Positions 37,572 to 46,166 of a stretch of DNA of 64,000 nt are shown one piece after another. The notes under the pieces were generated by a model that saw only the letters and a list, made by a program, of their open reading frames with translations, searched no databases and was not told where the DNA came from. The number at the start of each line of letters is the position of its first letter. Position 1 is the first letter of the stretch. A program made the translations under genes and the position numbers. The stretch comes from Ochrobactrum teleogrylli (GTDB taxonomy: Bacteria; Pseudomonadota; Alphaproteobacteria; Rhizobiales; Rhizobiaceae), in assembly GCF_006376685.1 (NCBI RefSeq), contig NZ_VEWL01000001.1, forward strand, positions 685,869-749,868, in the 5' to 3' direction.

Positions 37572-39263
37572 TTAATATTGACGCACGGAATTGACAGTCC
37601 TACGGCCCACCCGCGCAAGCAGGATAACCGGCACAATACCGATCACCACAATGGCAAGTGCGGCAATCGACGCTTCTTCATATGTACCGCGGGCGGCTTC
37701 GCCGTAAAGATGCGTCGCGAAAGTTTCCATATTGAGCGGGCGGAGAAGCAAAGTCGCGGGCAGCTCCTTCACACAGTCCACGAAAACCAGCAATCCGGCT
37801 GCAACGATTGCCGTCCTGGAGAGCGGCAGATGCACGGAGCGGAATGTCGCCGTCACGCTTCGTCCAAGCGTGCGCGATGCATGATCGAGCGATAGCGGAA
37901 TGCGCTCCAGCCCGGCATCGATGCCGCCAGCGGCGATGGCCATAAACCGCACGCCATAGGCATAAACCACCGCAGCCCCCGAACCGATCAGAATCAGACC
38001 GGCGGGAACGCCGAAAAGATACCCGGCCAGTTGGTTGAACACATGATCGAAGCTGCCGGAAACAACGAGAATACCAATGGCAATCACCGTACCGGGGGCG
38101 GCATAGCCCATGGTCGACAGGCGATAGAACCAGCGGGAGGAAGCGCCTGGAAACAGACGCACCGCATAAGCAACCGCCATGCCAAAGACCAGCACAATCG
38201 CTGTCGCAATCGAGGCCAGCAGCAGCGTGTTGACCGCCTCCCCGGCAAGACGCGGCGATATGCCTGCGAAGCGCGCGCGCTTTATTGCTTCGATGAGCAG
38301 ATAGAGCGCCGGTCCGACAAAGCCGATGACAACTGGCAGCGAGCCGAGAGCAAACAGCCACAGCCCTCTGGCTGCTGAAACCTTCGATGGTTCAAAACCG
38401 CGCGAATGGCGGATGTTGGAAGCAAAGCGCTGTTTGCGCCGCGCCCAACGCTCCAGCGACACCAGCGCCACCACGATCAGCAGCAAAGCCAGTGCCAACT
38501 GTGCCGCGCCCGGCAGATCGGATCGCGTGATCCACGTCGTGTAGATCGATACGGTCAGAGTGCGGACGCCTAGAAACTCAGCCGCGCCCACATCGTTCAG
38601 CGTTTCCATCAAGGCGAGGCTGACACCAACGGCAACAGCGGGACGCGCCAGCGGCAACGCCACCCGCCAGAAAATACCGCGACGGCTGACCCCAAGGGTT
38701 CGCGCGGCATCCATGAGACTCGCCGACTGCGTGAGAAACATCGCCCGGGTCGGGATATAGACATAAGGATAGAGCACGAAGCCCAGCAGCAGAATGCAGC
38801 CGGTCATCGAGCGAATATCCGGCAAGCGGAACTGACGCGGGCTATCAAAGCCCAAAATATAGCGAATTGCGCCCTGCACCGGCCCTATCGGATGAAGAAT
38901 GTCCAGATAGGTATAGGCGACGATATAGGTCGGCACCGCCAGCGGCAGCAGCAGCGCCCATTCCAGAATAGCGCGCCCGCGAAAATCATAGGCTGTCACC
39001 AGCCACGCCATCGACGTCCCGACGAGCGCGGCAATGAAGCCGACGCCAAGCAGAAGAATGATCGTATCGGCAAAGGCTGTCGGCAACAATGTCGCGAACA
39101 GATGCTGCCACAGGCCTGCCGAACCCTGCAAAGCTTCGCGAGCGAGCGCCAGAACCGGCAGGAAAACAAGAAACGCAATCACCGCTGAAGCCCAAAGCCA
39201 GACGCGCCCCGCCCTTGAAGGCCGGAAAAGCGAACGTCGTGCTGTGGCGGGCATAGGTGTCAT
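37572..39263 (-). CDS. Ferric iron ABC transporter permease (FbpB/SfuB type, fused)
   Basis: About 563 residues with some twelve hydrophobic segments in two homologous halves, each with a permease EAA loop: 'MDAARTLGVSRRGIFWRVALPLARPAVAVG' and 'DHASRTLGRSVTATFRSVHLPLSRTAIVAAG'. Fused double permeases are the rule for Fbp/Sfu-type iron importers. ATG 39263 was chosen over 39293. It follows the binding-protein gene by 67 bases and is the distal gene of the locus. Confidence 0.9.
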   Translation of the reverse strand: MTPMPATARRSLFRPSRAGRVWLWASAVIAFLVFLPVLALAREALQGSAGLWQHLFATLLPTAFADTIILLLGVGFIAALVGTSMAWLVTAYDFRGRAILEWALLLPLAVPTYIVAYTYLDILHPIGPVQGAIRYILGFDSPRQFRLPDIRSMTGCILLLGFVLYPYVYIPTRAMFLTQSASLMDAARTLGVSRRGIFWRVALPLARPAVAVGVSLALMETLNDVGAAEFLGVRTLTVSIYTTWITRSDLPGAAQLALALLLIVVALVSLERWARRKQRFASNIRHSRGFEPSKVSAARGLWLFALGSLPVVIGFVGPALYLLIEAIKRARFAGISPRLAGEAVNTLLLASIATAIVLVFGMAVAYAVRLFPGASSRWFYRLSTMGYAAPGTVIAIGILVVSGSFDHVFNQLAGYLFGVPAGLILIGSGAAVVYAYGVRFMAIAAGGIDAGLERIPLSLDHASRTLGRSVTATFRSVHLPLSRTAIVAAGLLVFVDCVKELPATLLLRPLNMETFATHLYGEAARGTYEEASIAALAIVVIGIVPVILLARVGRRTVNSVRQY

Positions 39264-39330
39264 TGTGCTCGTTATACTGAAACGCCGGCGCATGAAGCAC
39301 CGGCGCTTTGTTCATACTGTCATTCTGGTT

Positions 39331-40347
39331 TTAGTTGTCGAAACCAACCTTATCAACCAGTTCGCTGGCTTCCTTGCGATGGCTGACGATTTGGGTCAGC
39401 GGAACCTTGTCGATATTCAATTCGCCAAACGACTTTACAATCGCATCGACCGGAGCGCCCGGCTTCACCGGATATTCGTAATTGGCCTCGGCATAGATCT
39501 TCTGCGCTTCGTCGGAAACCAGATATTCGAGAAGCTTGACAGCCTCTTCCTTATGCGGGGCATTCTTGGCCACGGCTGCGCCGCTGATATTGACCTGCGT
39601 GCCGCCATCCTTGAAGGTCGGGAGGATGACCTTGATGCCCTCGCCCCAGCCCTTCTGCTCATCGCCGCCCTTACCCGAACGCATCAGGCCGACATAATAG
39701 GAATTGGCAACGGCGATATCGCAAATGCCGCCGACAATATCCTTGGCGCCATCGCGGTCACCACCGGCAGCCTTGCGGGCCAGATTGGCCTTCAGGCCGG
39801 TCAGCCAGGCTTCGGTCTTTTCAGCGCCGTAATGGGCGATGTAATCGGCGAAAAGCGCGGTGTTGTAAGGATGCTGACCGGAGCGGATGCAGATCTTGCC
39901 CTTCCACTTCGGATCGGACAGGTCTTCATAATTGATGGCGTCGAGTTCCAGATCCTTCGCCGCATAAACCACGCGGGCGCGCAGCGACAGGGCATACCAG
40001 TTGCCCTTGGCGTCACGAAGCTGCTCCGGCACGGCTTCGTTCAGGGTCTTGGATTCGACCGGCTGGGTCAGCCCCTTTTCCGCGAGATCGACGAGATTGC
40101 CCGCATCAACCGTCATCAGAATATCGGCAGGAGAGCTTGCGCCTTCCGATGCGACGCGCTCAGCCAGACCATCCTTCAGAAACACGGTGTTGACCGTGAT
40201 GCCCGTCGATGCCTTGAACGCATCCAGCAGAGGCTGAATGAGGCCCGGTTCGCGCGTCGTGTAGATATTCACCTCATTGGCGGAAGCAGTTCCAGATAGA
40301 AAAGTCGCTGCAACGAGAGCAAGGCTGGCACGCGCGAAAATAGGCAT
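39331..40347 (-). CDS. Fe(3+) ABC transporter periplasmic binding protein (FbpA type)
   Basis: The 338-residue protein has a signal peptide ending 'SGTASA' at residue 23. The mature N-terminus 'NEVNIYTTREPGLIQPLLDAFKASTGITVNTVF' is characteristic of FbpA/FutA ferric-binding proteins. The paired iron-binding tyrosines are in 'ANSYYVGLMRSG' at about 216-217. It would capture Fe3+ in the periplasm. The ribosome-binding site CGGAGGT is immediately downstream of an Irr-box-like palindrome, so iron regulation is likely at this gene rather than at the upstream ATPase. Confidence 0.92.
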   Translation of the reverse strand: MPIFARASLALVAATFLSGTASANEVNIYTTREPGLIQPLLDAFKASTGITVNTVFLKDGLAERVASEGASSPADILMTVDAGNLVDLAEKGLTQPVESKTLNEAVPEQLRDAKGNWYALSLRARVVYAAKDLELDAINYEDLSDPKWKGKICIRSGQHPYNTALFADYIAHYGAEKTEAWLTGLKANLARKAAGGDRDGAKDIVGGICDIAVANSYYVGLMRSGKGGDEQKGWGEGIKVILPTFKDGGTQVNISGAAVAKNAPHKEEAVKLLEYLVSDEAQKIYAEANYEYPVKPGAPVDAIVKSFGELNIDKVPLTQIVSHRKEASELVDKVGFDN

Positions 40348-40357
40348 TTTACCTCCG

Positions 40358-40374
40358 TTTGGAATGGTTCCAAA
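40358..40374. promoter_or_regulatory. Irr-box (iron control element)-like palindrome upstream of fbpA
   Basis: TTTGGAATGGTTCCAAA is a perfect 7-3-7 palindrome 10 bases before the binding-protein ATG. It fits the Rhizobiales ICE/Irr pattern TTTRGAA-N3-TTCYAAA as I recall it. Overlap with the region just upstream of the ribosome-binding site suggests repression when Irr is bound. Confidence 0.7.
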
Positions 40375-40459
40375 TAAAATGATGAGTTATGCAATCAACT
40401 TATATGAGCAGTTTCTGGCCCGGTCAATCGCCCTGCCACGCAAATGCGAACCAATCGGA

Positions 40460-41557
40460 TCAGCCGTGGAAGATCAGGGCCTTATCGCGGTCGAAACGAA
40501 CAAACACGTGATTGACCGTATTCGGCACATGGACCGGCGTGCGCAGGCGCAAACGCAGTGGCGCGGCGTCGGCATGGAGCACCAGCTCTTCCGTTTCACC
40601 CAGAAAGGTGCGCATCTCGATCAGGCAGCGCAGATCGGTGGGACCAGCCTCATCATCCGCGACGATATGCAGATCGGCAGGTCGCAGATAGACGGACACG
40701 TCTTTCACGGATTGCAGCGCTTGCGGCGCTTTGAAATTGCCGTAAACAGTTTCCACCGCATTGCCCTGCACCACACCCGGAATGACGTTGAAATCGCAAA
40801 AGAAGTCTGCGGCATAGCGGCTTTCAGGACGATCATGAAGATCACGCGCGGTGCCGCTTTGAACGATCTCGCCCGAACGCATCAGCACGACGCGGTCGCC
40901 GGTCGAAAGCGCTTCTTCCGCCTCATGCGTCACGATCATTGCCGTGGTGCCGAGCGCCCGCAACAGGCCGACCGTCTCGCGGCGCACCTTTGCCCGCAGC
41001 CCCCGGTCCAGATTGGAAAACGGCTCGTCCATTAGCAGTAGATGCGGCTTTGGCGCCAGCGCGCGGACCAGCGCCACGCGCTGCTGCTCGCCGCCCGACA
41101 GCATATGCGGATAGCGGTCGGCCATATGCGACAGGCCCACAAGTTCAAGCAGTTCGCGCACGCGGCCCTCAGCCAAATCGCGGCGCATCTTGCGCAGACC
41201 GAACATGACATTGTCGCGAACGCTCAGATGCGGAAACAGCGCATAATCCTGAAAGACCACGCCGATATTGCGCTTATCGGGTTCTACGAATGTGGTTGGC
41301 GAGGCAAGCACCTTACCCCCCATGCTCAGCAAGCCGCCATCGGGCGCGTCGATACCGGCGATAATGCGCAGCATGGAGGTCTTGCCGCAGCCGGAATGGC
41401 CCACGAGACAGATGATTTCACCGGCCTGCACGTCAAGCGACACATTGTTGAGCGCAAGGACAGGGCCAAACTGGCGGGTAACGCTGGAAAGCGTCAGAGC
41501 CGGACCGGATGCACCGGCCTCTTCCTGCAATTGCTCAACCTGATTTCGCACGTCCAT
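40460..41557 (-). CDS. Iron ABC transporter ATP-binding protein (FbpC/PotA type)
   Basis: The 365-residue ATPase has Walker A 'GHSGCGKTS' (53-61), 'FQDYALFPHLSVRDNVMFG', signature 'LSGGEQQRVALVRALA', Walker B 'LLLMDEPFSNLDRGLR' and 'MIVTHEAEEALS'. A C-terminal TOBE-like domain follows. The N-terminal 20 residues before 'LTLSSVTRQFG' are an acidic extension. It belongs with the binding protein and fused permease downstream; the 112-base gap to the binding protein contains the Irr-like site. Confidence 0.9.
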   Translation of the reverse strand: MDVRNQVEQLQEEAGASGPALTLSSVTRQFGPVLALNNVSLDVQAGEIICLVGHSGCGKTSMLRIIAGIDAPDGGLLSMGGKVLASPTTFVEPDKRNIGVVFQDYALFPHLSVRDNVMFGLRKMRRDLAEGRVRELLELVGLSHMADRYPHMLSGGEQQRVALVRALAPKPHLLLMDEPFSNLDRGLRAKVRRETVGLLRALGTTAMIVTHEAEEALSTGDRVVLMRSGEIVQSGTARDLHDRPESRYAADFFCDFNVIPGVVQGNAVETVYGNFKAPQALQSVKDVSVYLRPADLHIVADDEAGPTDLRCLIEMRTFLGETEELVLHADAAPLRLRLRTPVHVPNTVNHVFVRFDRDKALIFHG

Positions 41558-41773
41558 GCCTGACCGGAATCCCCTTGTCCATTCCCTCGCTATAAAGCGT
41601 GTTTAGCGGCTTCGCCACCAAAACAGGACAGAATTCCTCAAGAACCGGATCGCCGCCCCATCTTTTTCGGATTTCGATATTGCTTTGGGTATCAACTTGG
41701 TTGATTGCAAGCAAAAAGCGGAGCATGTTCCGCACGCTTTCCGCATGCCTTATCATACCTTAGGAGAATGACC

Positions 41774-43105
41774 ATGGGGCCCGTCACGGACAAGGTCGCG
41801 ACAGCCGAACGCCTGCCGCAAGAAACGAAAATCGCCATTATCGGCGGCGGCGTCATCGGTGTTTCCACCGCCCTGTTTCTGGCCGAACGCGGCATCCCGG
41901 TCGCCCTGTTCGAAAAGGGTGAAATCGCAGGCGAGCAATCGAGCCGCAACTGGGGCTGGTGCCGCCGCACGGGCCGCGATACCCGTGAAATGCCGCTGAT
42001 TGTCGAAAGCATGCGGCTTTGGGACGGGATGAACGAGCGCACGGGCCGCGAAACCGGCTTCCGTGTGACCGGCATTGCCTATGCGGCTGAAAAAGCCGAA
42101 CAGATGGCGCTCTACGAACAATGGATTGCCGCTGCGCGCGAGCATGGCATTGAAACCGACATTCTGAACAGCCAGCAGGCCGAAGCGCTGGCTCCGGGCC
42201 TGACGCGTCGCCTTGCTGGCGGCATGATCACGCCGCTTGACGGTCGCGCAGAGCCGCAAAAGGCTGTGCCCGCCTTTGCCGCCAAGGCGCAGGAAGACGG
42301 TGCCGTCATTATGCAGAATTGCGCGGTACGCGGCATCGAAACGACCAATGGCCGCGTGACTGCCGTTCTGACGGAAAAGGGCCGCGTGCGTTGTGAGGCG
42401 GTCGTTGTGGCTGGTGGCGCATGGTCGCGCCTGATTATCTCGGAGTTCAATGCCCGCCTGCCGCAACTCAAGGTTCGCTCGTCGGTTTTCCGCACCACGC
42501 CGATTGATGCCGGTGTGGAACCCGCCATTGCCTATTCGGATTTCGCGCTGCGCAAGCGGATGGACGGCGGCTATACGGTCGCCAGCCTCGGCGGCTCGAT
42601 TGCCGATATCGTGCCTGACAGCTTCCGCTACCTGAAGGATTTTCTGCCGTCGCTGTCGAGCGGCGAATGGTTCAATGTGCGCTTTCGTTTCGGAAAACGC
42701 TTCTTCGAGGAAGCCTTCCAGTGGAAGCTGCGCCCCGCCGATCAGGTCTCGGTCTTCGAGAAAATCCGCACGCTCGACCCCGAACCGCACCGCGCCGCCA
42801 ATGCAGCAATTCTGGCGAAGCTGAAACAGGCGATCCCCGCCTTTGCTTCCGTCTCGATTGCACAGGAATGGGCGGGCTTGATCGACACCATGCCGGATAT
42901 CATTCCGACCATTTCCCCGATCCCAGGCGTTGAGGGCCTTATCGTTGCGACCGGCTTCTCCGGCCACGGCTTCGGCATCGGCCCCGGCGCTGGCCGTCTG
43001 GTTGCGGATATGGTGAGCGGTGAAACGCCGGTGGTCGATCCATCGCCGTTCCATATTTCCCGCTTTTCCGATGGGTCAAAACTGCGCATCGAAACCTGGG
43101 GCTAA
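41774..43105 (+). CDS. FAD-dependent oxidoreductase of the DadA/glycine oxidase (DAO) family
   Basis: The 443-residue flavoprotein begins with a Rossmann site 'KIAIIGGGVIGVSTALFLAERGIPVALFEKGEIAGEQSSRNWGWCRRTGRD'. The 'SSRNWG' loop is typical of D-amino-acid-dehydrogenase-like enzymes. The C-terminal FAD contact is 'GLIVATGFSGHGFGIGPGAGRLVADMVSG'. It probably oxidises an amine or D-amino acid. ATG 41774 is favoured because TAGGAGA sits 8 bases upstream; ATG 41768 is in frame but too close. It is divergent from the iron transporter. Confidence 0.85.
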   Translation: MGPVTDKVATAERLPQETKIAIIGGGVIGVSTALFLAERGIPVALFEKGEIAGEQSSRNWGWCRRTGRDTREMPLIVESMRLWDGMNERTGRETGFRVTGIAYAAEKAEQMALYEQWIAAAREHGIETDILNSQQAEALAPGLTRRLAGGMITPLDGRAEPQKAVPAFAAKAQEDGAVIMQNCAVRGIETTNGRVTAVLTEKGRVRCEAVVVAGGAWSRLIISEFNARLPQLKVRSSVFRTTPIDAGVEPAIAYSDFALRKRMDGGYTVASLGGSIADIVPDSFRYLKDFLPSLSSGEWFNVRFRFGKRFFEEAFQWKLRPADQVSVFEKIRTLDPEPHRAANAAILAKLKQAIPAFASVSIAQEWAGLIDTMPDIIPTISPIPGVEGLIVATGFSGHGFGIGPGAGRLVADMVSGETPVVDPSPFHISRFSDGSKLRIETWG

Positions 43106-43117
43106 GCCCAATATGCT

Positions 43118-43144
43118 TTCCCCGGAGCTGACAGCTCCGGGGAA
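43118..43144. terminator. Hairpin between the convergent oxidoreductase and sodC genes
   Basis: TTCCCCGGAGCT and AGCTCCGGGGAA pair perfectly over 12 bp around a 3-base GAC loop. No T-run follows on either strand, but the position between two convergent stops supports a termination role. Confidence 0.6.
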
Positions 43145-43155
43145 TTCGGCGCGAG

Positions 43156-43677
43156 TTATTCAATCACGCCGCAGGCGAAGCGCGCGCCGCCACCGCCAAG
43201 CGGCTTCGGTTTATCCGCATAATTATCGCCGCCAACATGGACCATCAGGGCGCGACCCTTGATTTCATCCAGCGATTTGAGACGCGGCGAAACCACGCCA
43301 CCCGTAACCTTGCCGTCCGCATCGGCCTTCAACAGCGGCAGGTCGCCCATATGGCCCTCGCCGTCAGGCCCCATGTGATGCTTGGTATGGCCGGGGTCAT
43401 AATGTCCGCCAGCCGCCTCTGCGGGAGCGGTCTTGCCGTCCTTTTCCGCCGGTGCGCAGCTTCCCTTTTCATGGACATGGAAACCATGTTCCCCCGCTGC
43501 TATGCCCTGCAAATTGGGTGTAAACTGCAGGCCATCAGCGGTTTGCGAAATCGTAATCGTGCCGAGTTCCTTGCCCTGCCCTGTGGGCAGCGCCTCAAAC
43601 ATTTTCACGCTGACGTCGTCCGCAAAGGCGGGCACAGTCGCAAGCGCCAGTAACGAACCTAAAATCAAGCTGCGCAT
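43156..43677 (-). CDS. sodC: Periplasmic Cu,Zn superoxide dismutase SodC
   Basis: The 173-residue enzyme has a signal peptide 'MRSLILGSLLALATVPAFA' and the copper-site 'GEHGFHVHEKGSC', zinc loop 'AAGGHYDPGHTKHHMGPDGEGHMGDLPLL' and C-terminal 'PLGGGGARFACGVI' with the second cysteine of the structural disulfide. It converts superoxide to peroxide in the periplasm. Length equals the Brucella SodC. ATG 43677 follows GGAGGAGACG. A multicopper oxidase gene lies upstream in the same direction, separated by a terminator. Confidence 0.95.
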   Translation of the reverse strand: MRSLILGSLLALATVPAFADDVSVKMFEALPTGQGKELGTITISQTADGLQFTPNLQGIAAGEHGFHVHEKGSCAPAEKDGKTAPAEAAGGHYDPGHTKHHMGPDGEGHMGDLPLLKADADGKVTGGVVSPRLKSLDEIKGRALMVHVGGDNYADKPKPLGGGGARFACGVIE

Positions 43678-43755
43678 CGTCTCCTCCATCCTCAAATTCG
43701 TTTCGGGATAAAAACTAACGTATGGATCGACAAATTGTTCGGTTTATAAAGTTTG

Positions 43756-43790
43756 CAAAAGATTGCGCGGCAGTGTTCCGCCGCGCAATC
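43756..43790 (-). terminator. Terminator of the multicopper oxidase gene
   Basis: GATTGCGCGGC (43761-43771) pairs with GCCGCGCAATC (43780-43790). On the minus strand it is followed by TTTTGC. It lies 10 bases after the oxidase stop and separates it from sodC. Confidence 0.75.
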
Positions 43791-43800
43791 CGGTATTGGA

Positions 43801-45417
43801 TCAGACAGTTACGAACTGCCCCATCATGCCGACATCTTCATGCTCCAGCACATGACAATGGAACATGAATGGATGACTGCGCACCGCTTCACGATCGAAG
43901 TGTACCAGAAGCTCTGCCTTGCCATCAATCAGCGCTGTGTCTTTCCATCCCGACTGATGGGCGGGCGGAGCCTTGCCGTTGAAGGTCAGGATACGGAAAG
44001 AGGCACCGTGGATATGGAACGGATGCGCCATTTCCTTCGTGGTCAGTTCCCATATTTCCCATGAGCCCAGCTTGGCCTCGACATCAATGCGCTTCATGTC
44101 GAAAGGTTCGCCCGCAATTGCCATGCGCACACCGGATGTCATCGCATCCAGCGCCGGACCGGTATCTGCGGATGAACGGCTACCATGCATCATGTCGTGG
44201 TCCATCTCCCCGCCCTGCATGGCGCCCATATCCATCTTACCCATCCTGTGGCCAGCATGGGGGTCTGCGGCAGGCTTTTGCATCATCAGCTTCATGTTTT
44301 CAGCCATGCGCTCATCAAAGAAGAATGAACGCCTGCGCACCGATTTGTCGGGGTTTGGCGCTTCCGGTGCTTCAAGATTTGCCGGAATGTCCTTGACCCC
44401 TCCCTTAAGCGCGCTATCGACGCTGAACCGCATCAGCATCTGGTCGTCGCCGCCGCTGTCATCGCTTGCGGTCAGAAGTTCGACGCTTTCGCCTCCCGTC
44501 GAAAAATCGACGAGCGCCTCATAGCGTTCACCGGGGCTGATCGTCAGCCGTTCGACGGCTTCCGGCTTGCCGGTAAAGCCGCCATCGGAAGCAAACACAT
44601 ACAGCGGACGATTATCGCTGAAACGCAGATGGAAGTTGCGCGCATTGGCACCGTTGAGAATGCGCAGGCGCACCACTGCCGCGGGCACCTTCGCTTCCGG
44701 CGAGATGACGCCATTGACGATCAGCCGGTTCCCGCGAAAACCGTGCATCAGATCCATGATGTCAGGCTGATAGACCTTGTCGCCTTCGATGACACGGCGG
44801 TCCTGAAGTACCAGCGGAATATCGTCCACACCATAGGTTTCCGGCAGGCCTCGCTCGGCATCCTTGCCGTCGCTGACGATCATCAACCCTGCAATGCCCA
44901 TATGCGCCTGACGGGCGGTGCCGCCGTGCAGATGCGGGTGAAACCAGTTGAACGAAGCCGGTTGGTTGACCGACACTTTCGGTTCCCAACGCCCTCCCGC
45001 TGGAACAAGATTGTGCGGCCCACCGTCAAGGTTCGACGGAACGAACAGCCCGTGCCAATGCAGGGTCGTCTCCTCGTCCATATCGTTTTCGACGGCAAGC
45101 GTTACGTTTTCGCCATTCTTGAGCCGGACGACGGGGCCGAGATAGGTTCCGTTGATACCGGCAGAAGCCGCATCGCTGCCCGGCGCGAAGGAATGACGAC
45201 CCTTGCCGATCTTGAGCCGGACAACGCCGGAAGCATCGGGTTCCAGCAAAGGCGGAACGGGCAGGCTCTGCGCCTTGCCCGATGGGGCCATTTCCATGGC
45301 GCCGTGGCCCATATTCTGATGCGCATCCTGCGCAAAGCCGGTCAAAGGGCGAACAGCGGCGAAGCTTGCCGCGCCCGCGCCGAGCGCGAGCAGGCGGCGG
45401 CGAGTTAATCCACGCAT
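43801..45417 (-). CDS. Multicopper oxidase, CueO-like (Tat-exported)
   Basis: The 538-residue protein starts with a twin-arginine signal ('RGLTRRRLLALGAGAASF'). Copper ligands are in 'TTLHWHGLFVPSNLDGG', 'FHPHLHGG', 'HPFHIHGASF' and the type 1 site 'MFHCHVLEHEDVGMMG'. A Met/His-rich stretch 'GKMDMGAMQGGEMDHDMMHG' resembles the CueO methionine-rich insert that binds cuprous ions. It probably oxidises Cu(I) in the periplasm and protects against copper. ATG 45417 gives the compact Tat signal. A small exported protein is encoded 71 bases upstream. Confidence 0.92.
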   Translation of the reverse strand: MRGLTRRRLLALGAGAASFAAVRPLTGFAQDAHQNMGHGAMEMAPSGKAQSLPVPPLLEPDASGVVRLKIGKGRHSFAPGSDAASAGINGTYLGPVVRLKNGENVTLAVENDMDEETTLHWHGLFVPSNLDGGPHNLVPAGGRWEPKVSVNQPASFNWFHPHLHGGTARQAHMGIAGLMIVSDGKDAERGLPETYGVDDIPLVLQDRRVIEGDKVYQPDIMDLMHGFRGNRLIVNGVISPEAKVPAAVVRLRILNGANARNFHLRFSDNRPLYVFASDGGFTGKPEAVERLTISPGERYEALVDFSTGGESVELLTASDDSGGDDQMLMRFSVDSALKGGVKDIPANLEAPEAPNPDKSVRRRSFFFDERMAENMKLMMQKPAADPHAGHRMGKMDMGAMQGGEMDHDMMHGSRSSADTGPALDAMTSGVRMAIAGEPFDMKRIDVEAKLGSWEIWELTTKEMAHPFHIHGASFRILTFNGKAPPAHQSGWKDTALIDGKAELLVHFDREAVRSHPFMFHCHVLEHEDVGMMGQFVTV

Positions 45418-45488
45418 AGTGAAGTCTCCAAATAGAATTCCAGACAATAATCCTGTCGCCGCCGATGGATCGACAGCGTTTTGAGCGA

Positions 45489-45917
45489 TTAAAGCGGAAG
45501 TGTTATTGGAGGTCGCAGAAGGTCATGGCGGGCATTGCTGCTCAGTGCGGCAACGAGTGGCGGAGGACCAAAATCCTGTGACGGCGCGAATGCGCCAATA
45601 TCGGCGCTCAACTGCACAATACAGCCGCAACTCATCATCACACAGGCGACCGGAGCCTTTGCTCCGTGATCCATGGGTGCCTGTTGTCCCCCATTGTGGG
45701 AGACGGGCATCGCGCTGTCTGCGGATTGTTGTTCGCTCATACGACAGCCGACAGAAACGCCTGCTGTCGGCGTATCATGCGCCATGGCATAACAAAGCTG
45801 TGTGGAAACGAGAAACAGCACTGACAAAACCGTCAGCAACACGCGCGACGGCATATGCAGGAAGGAAAGACCCCACATATTGCGTCTGCCGCCAATGTTC
45901 TGTTTCACGAACTGCAT
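45489..45917 (-). CDS. Small exported protein upstream of the multicopper oxidase, unknown family
   Basis: The 142-residue frame has a hydrophobic signal-like segment 'VLLTVLSVLFLVSTQLCYAMA' followed by a soluble part with 'CRMSEQQSADSAMPVSHNGG', 'MDHGAKAPVACVMMSCGC' and a Pro-rich tail. The Met, His and Cys clusters suggest metal contact, perhaps copper, given the neighbour. Start could be 45917 (GGAG very close) or an internal ATG such as 'MWGLSFLHMPSR'. I recognise no certain family; DUF2946-like copper-locus proteins are a possible relative. It probably shares a transcript with the oxidase. Confidence 0.6.
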   Translation of the reverse strand: MQFVKQNIGGRRNMWGLSFLHMPSRVLLTVLSVLFLVSTQLCYAMAHDTPTAGVSVGCRMSEQQSADSAMPVSHNGGQQAPMDHGAKAPVACVMMSCGCIVQLSADIGAFAPSQDFGPPPLVAALSSNARHDLLRPPITLPL

Positions 45918-46166
45918 CTCCGCATCCGAATTGATGCCCGGTTATTGATCCGACCCGAATCTAGGGACACGATGTGACAATTGAAAGGCCTATTCTTACA
46001 TCCCATGATTTTGCTCGCACTTTCACTTTTCTTTCGAAAAGAAGAGTTGCGCGTTCATAAAATTACGCAAAACCCCTTTTCTGCTTGCGATTCCGTATCA
46101 CACGGTTTTAAAGAACCGCATCGAGGCTGCTCCCAATTATAACAGCCCACAAAAACGGATAAGAAA

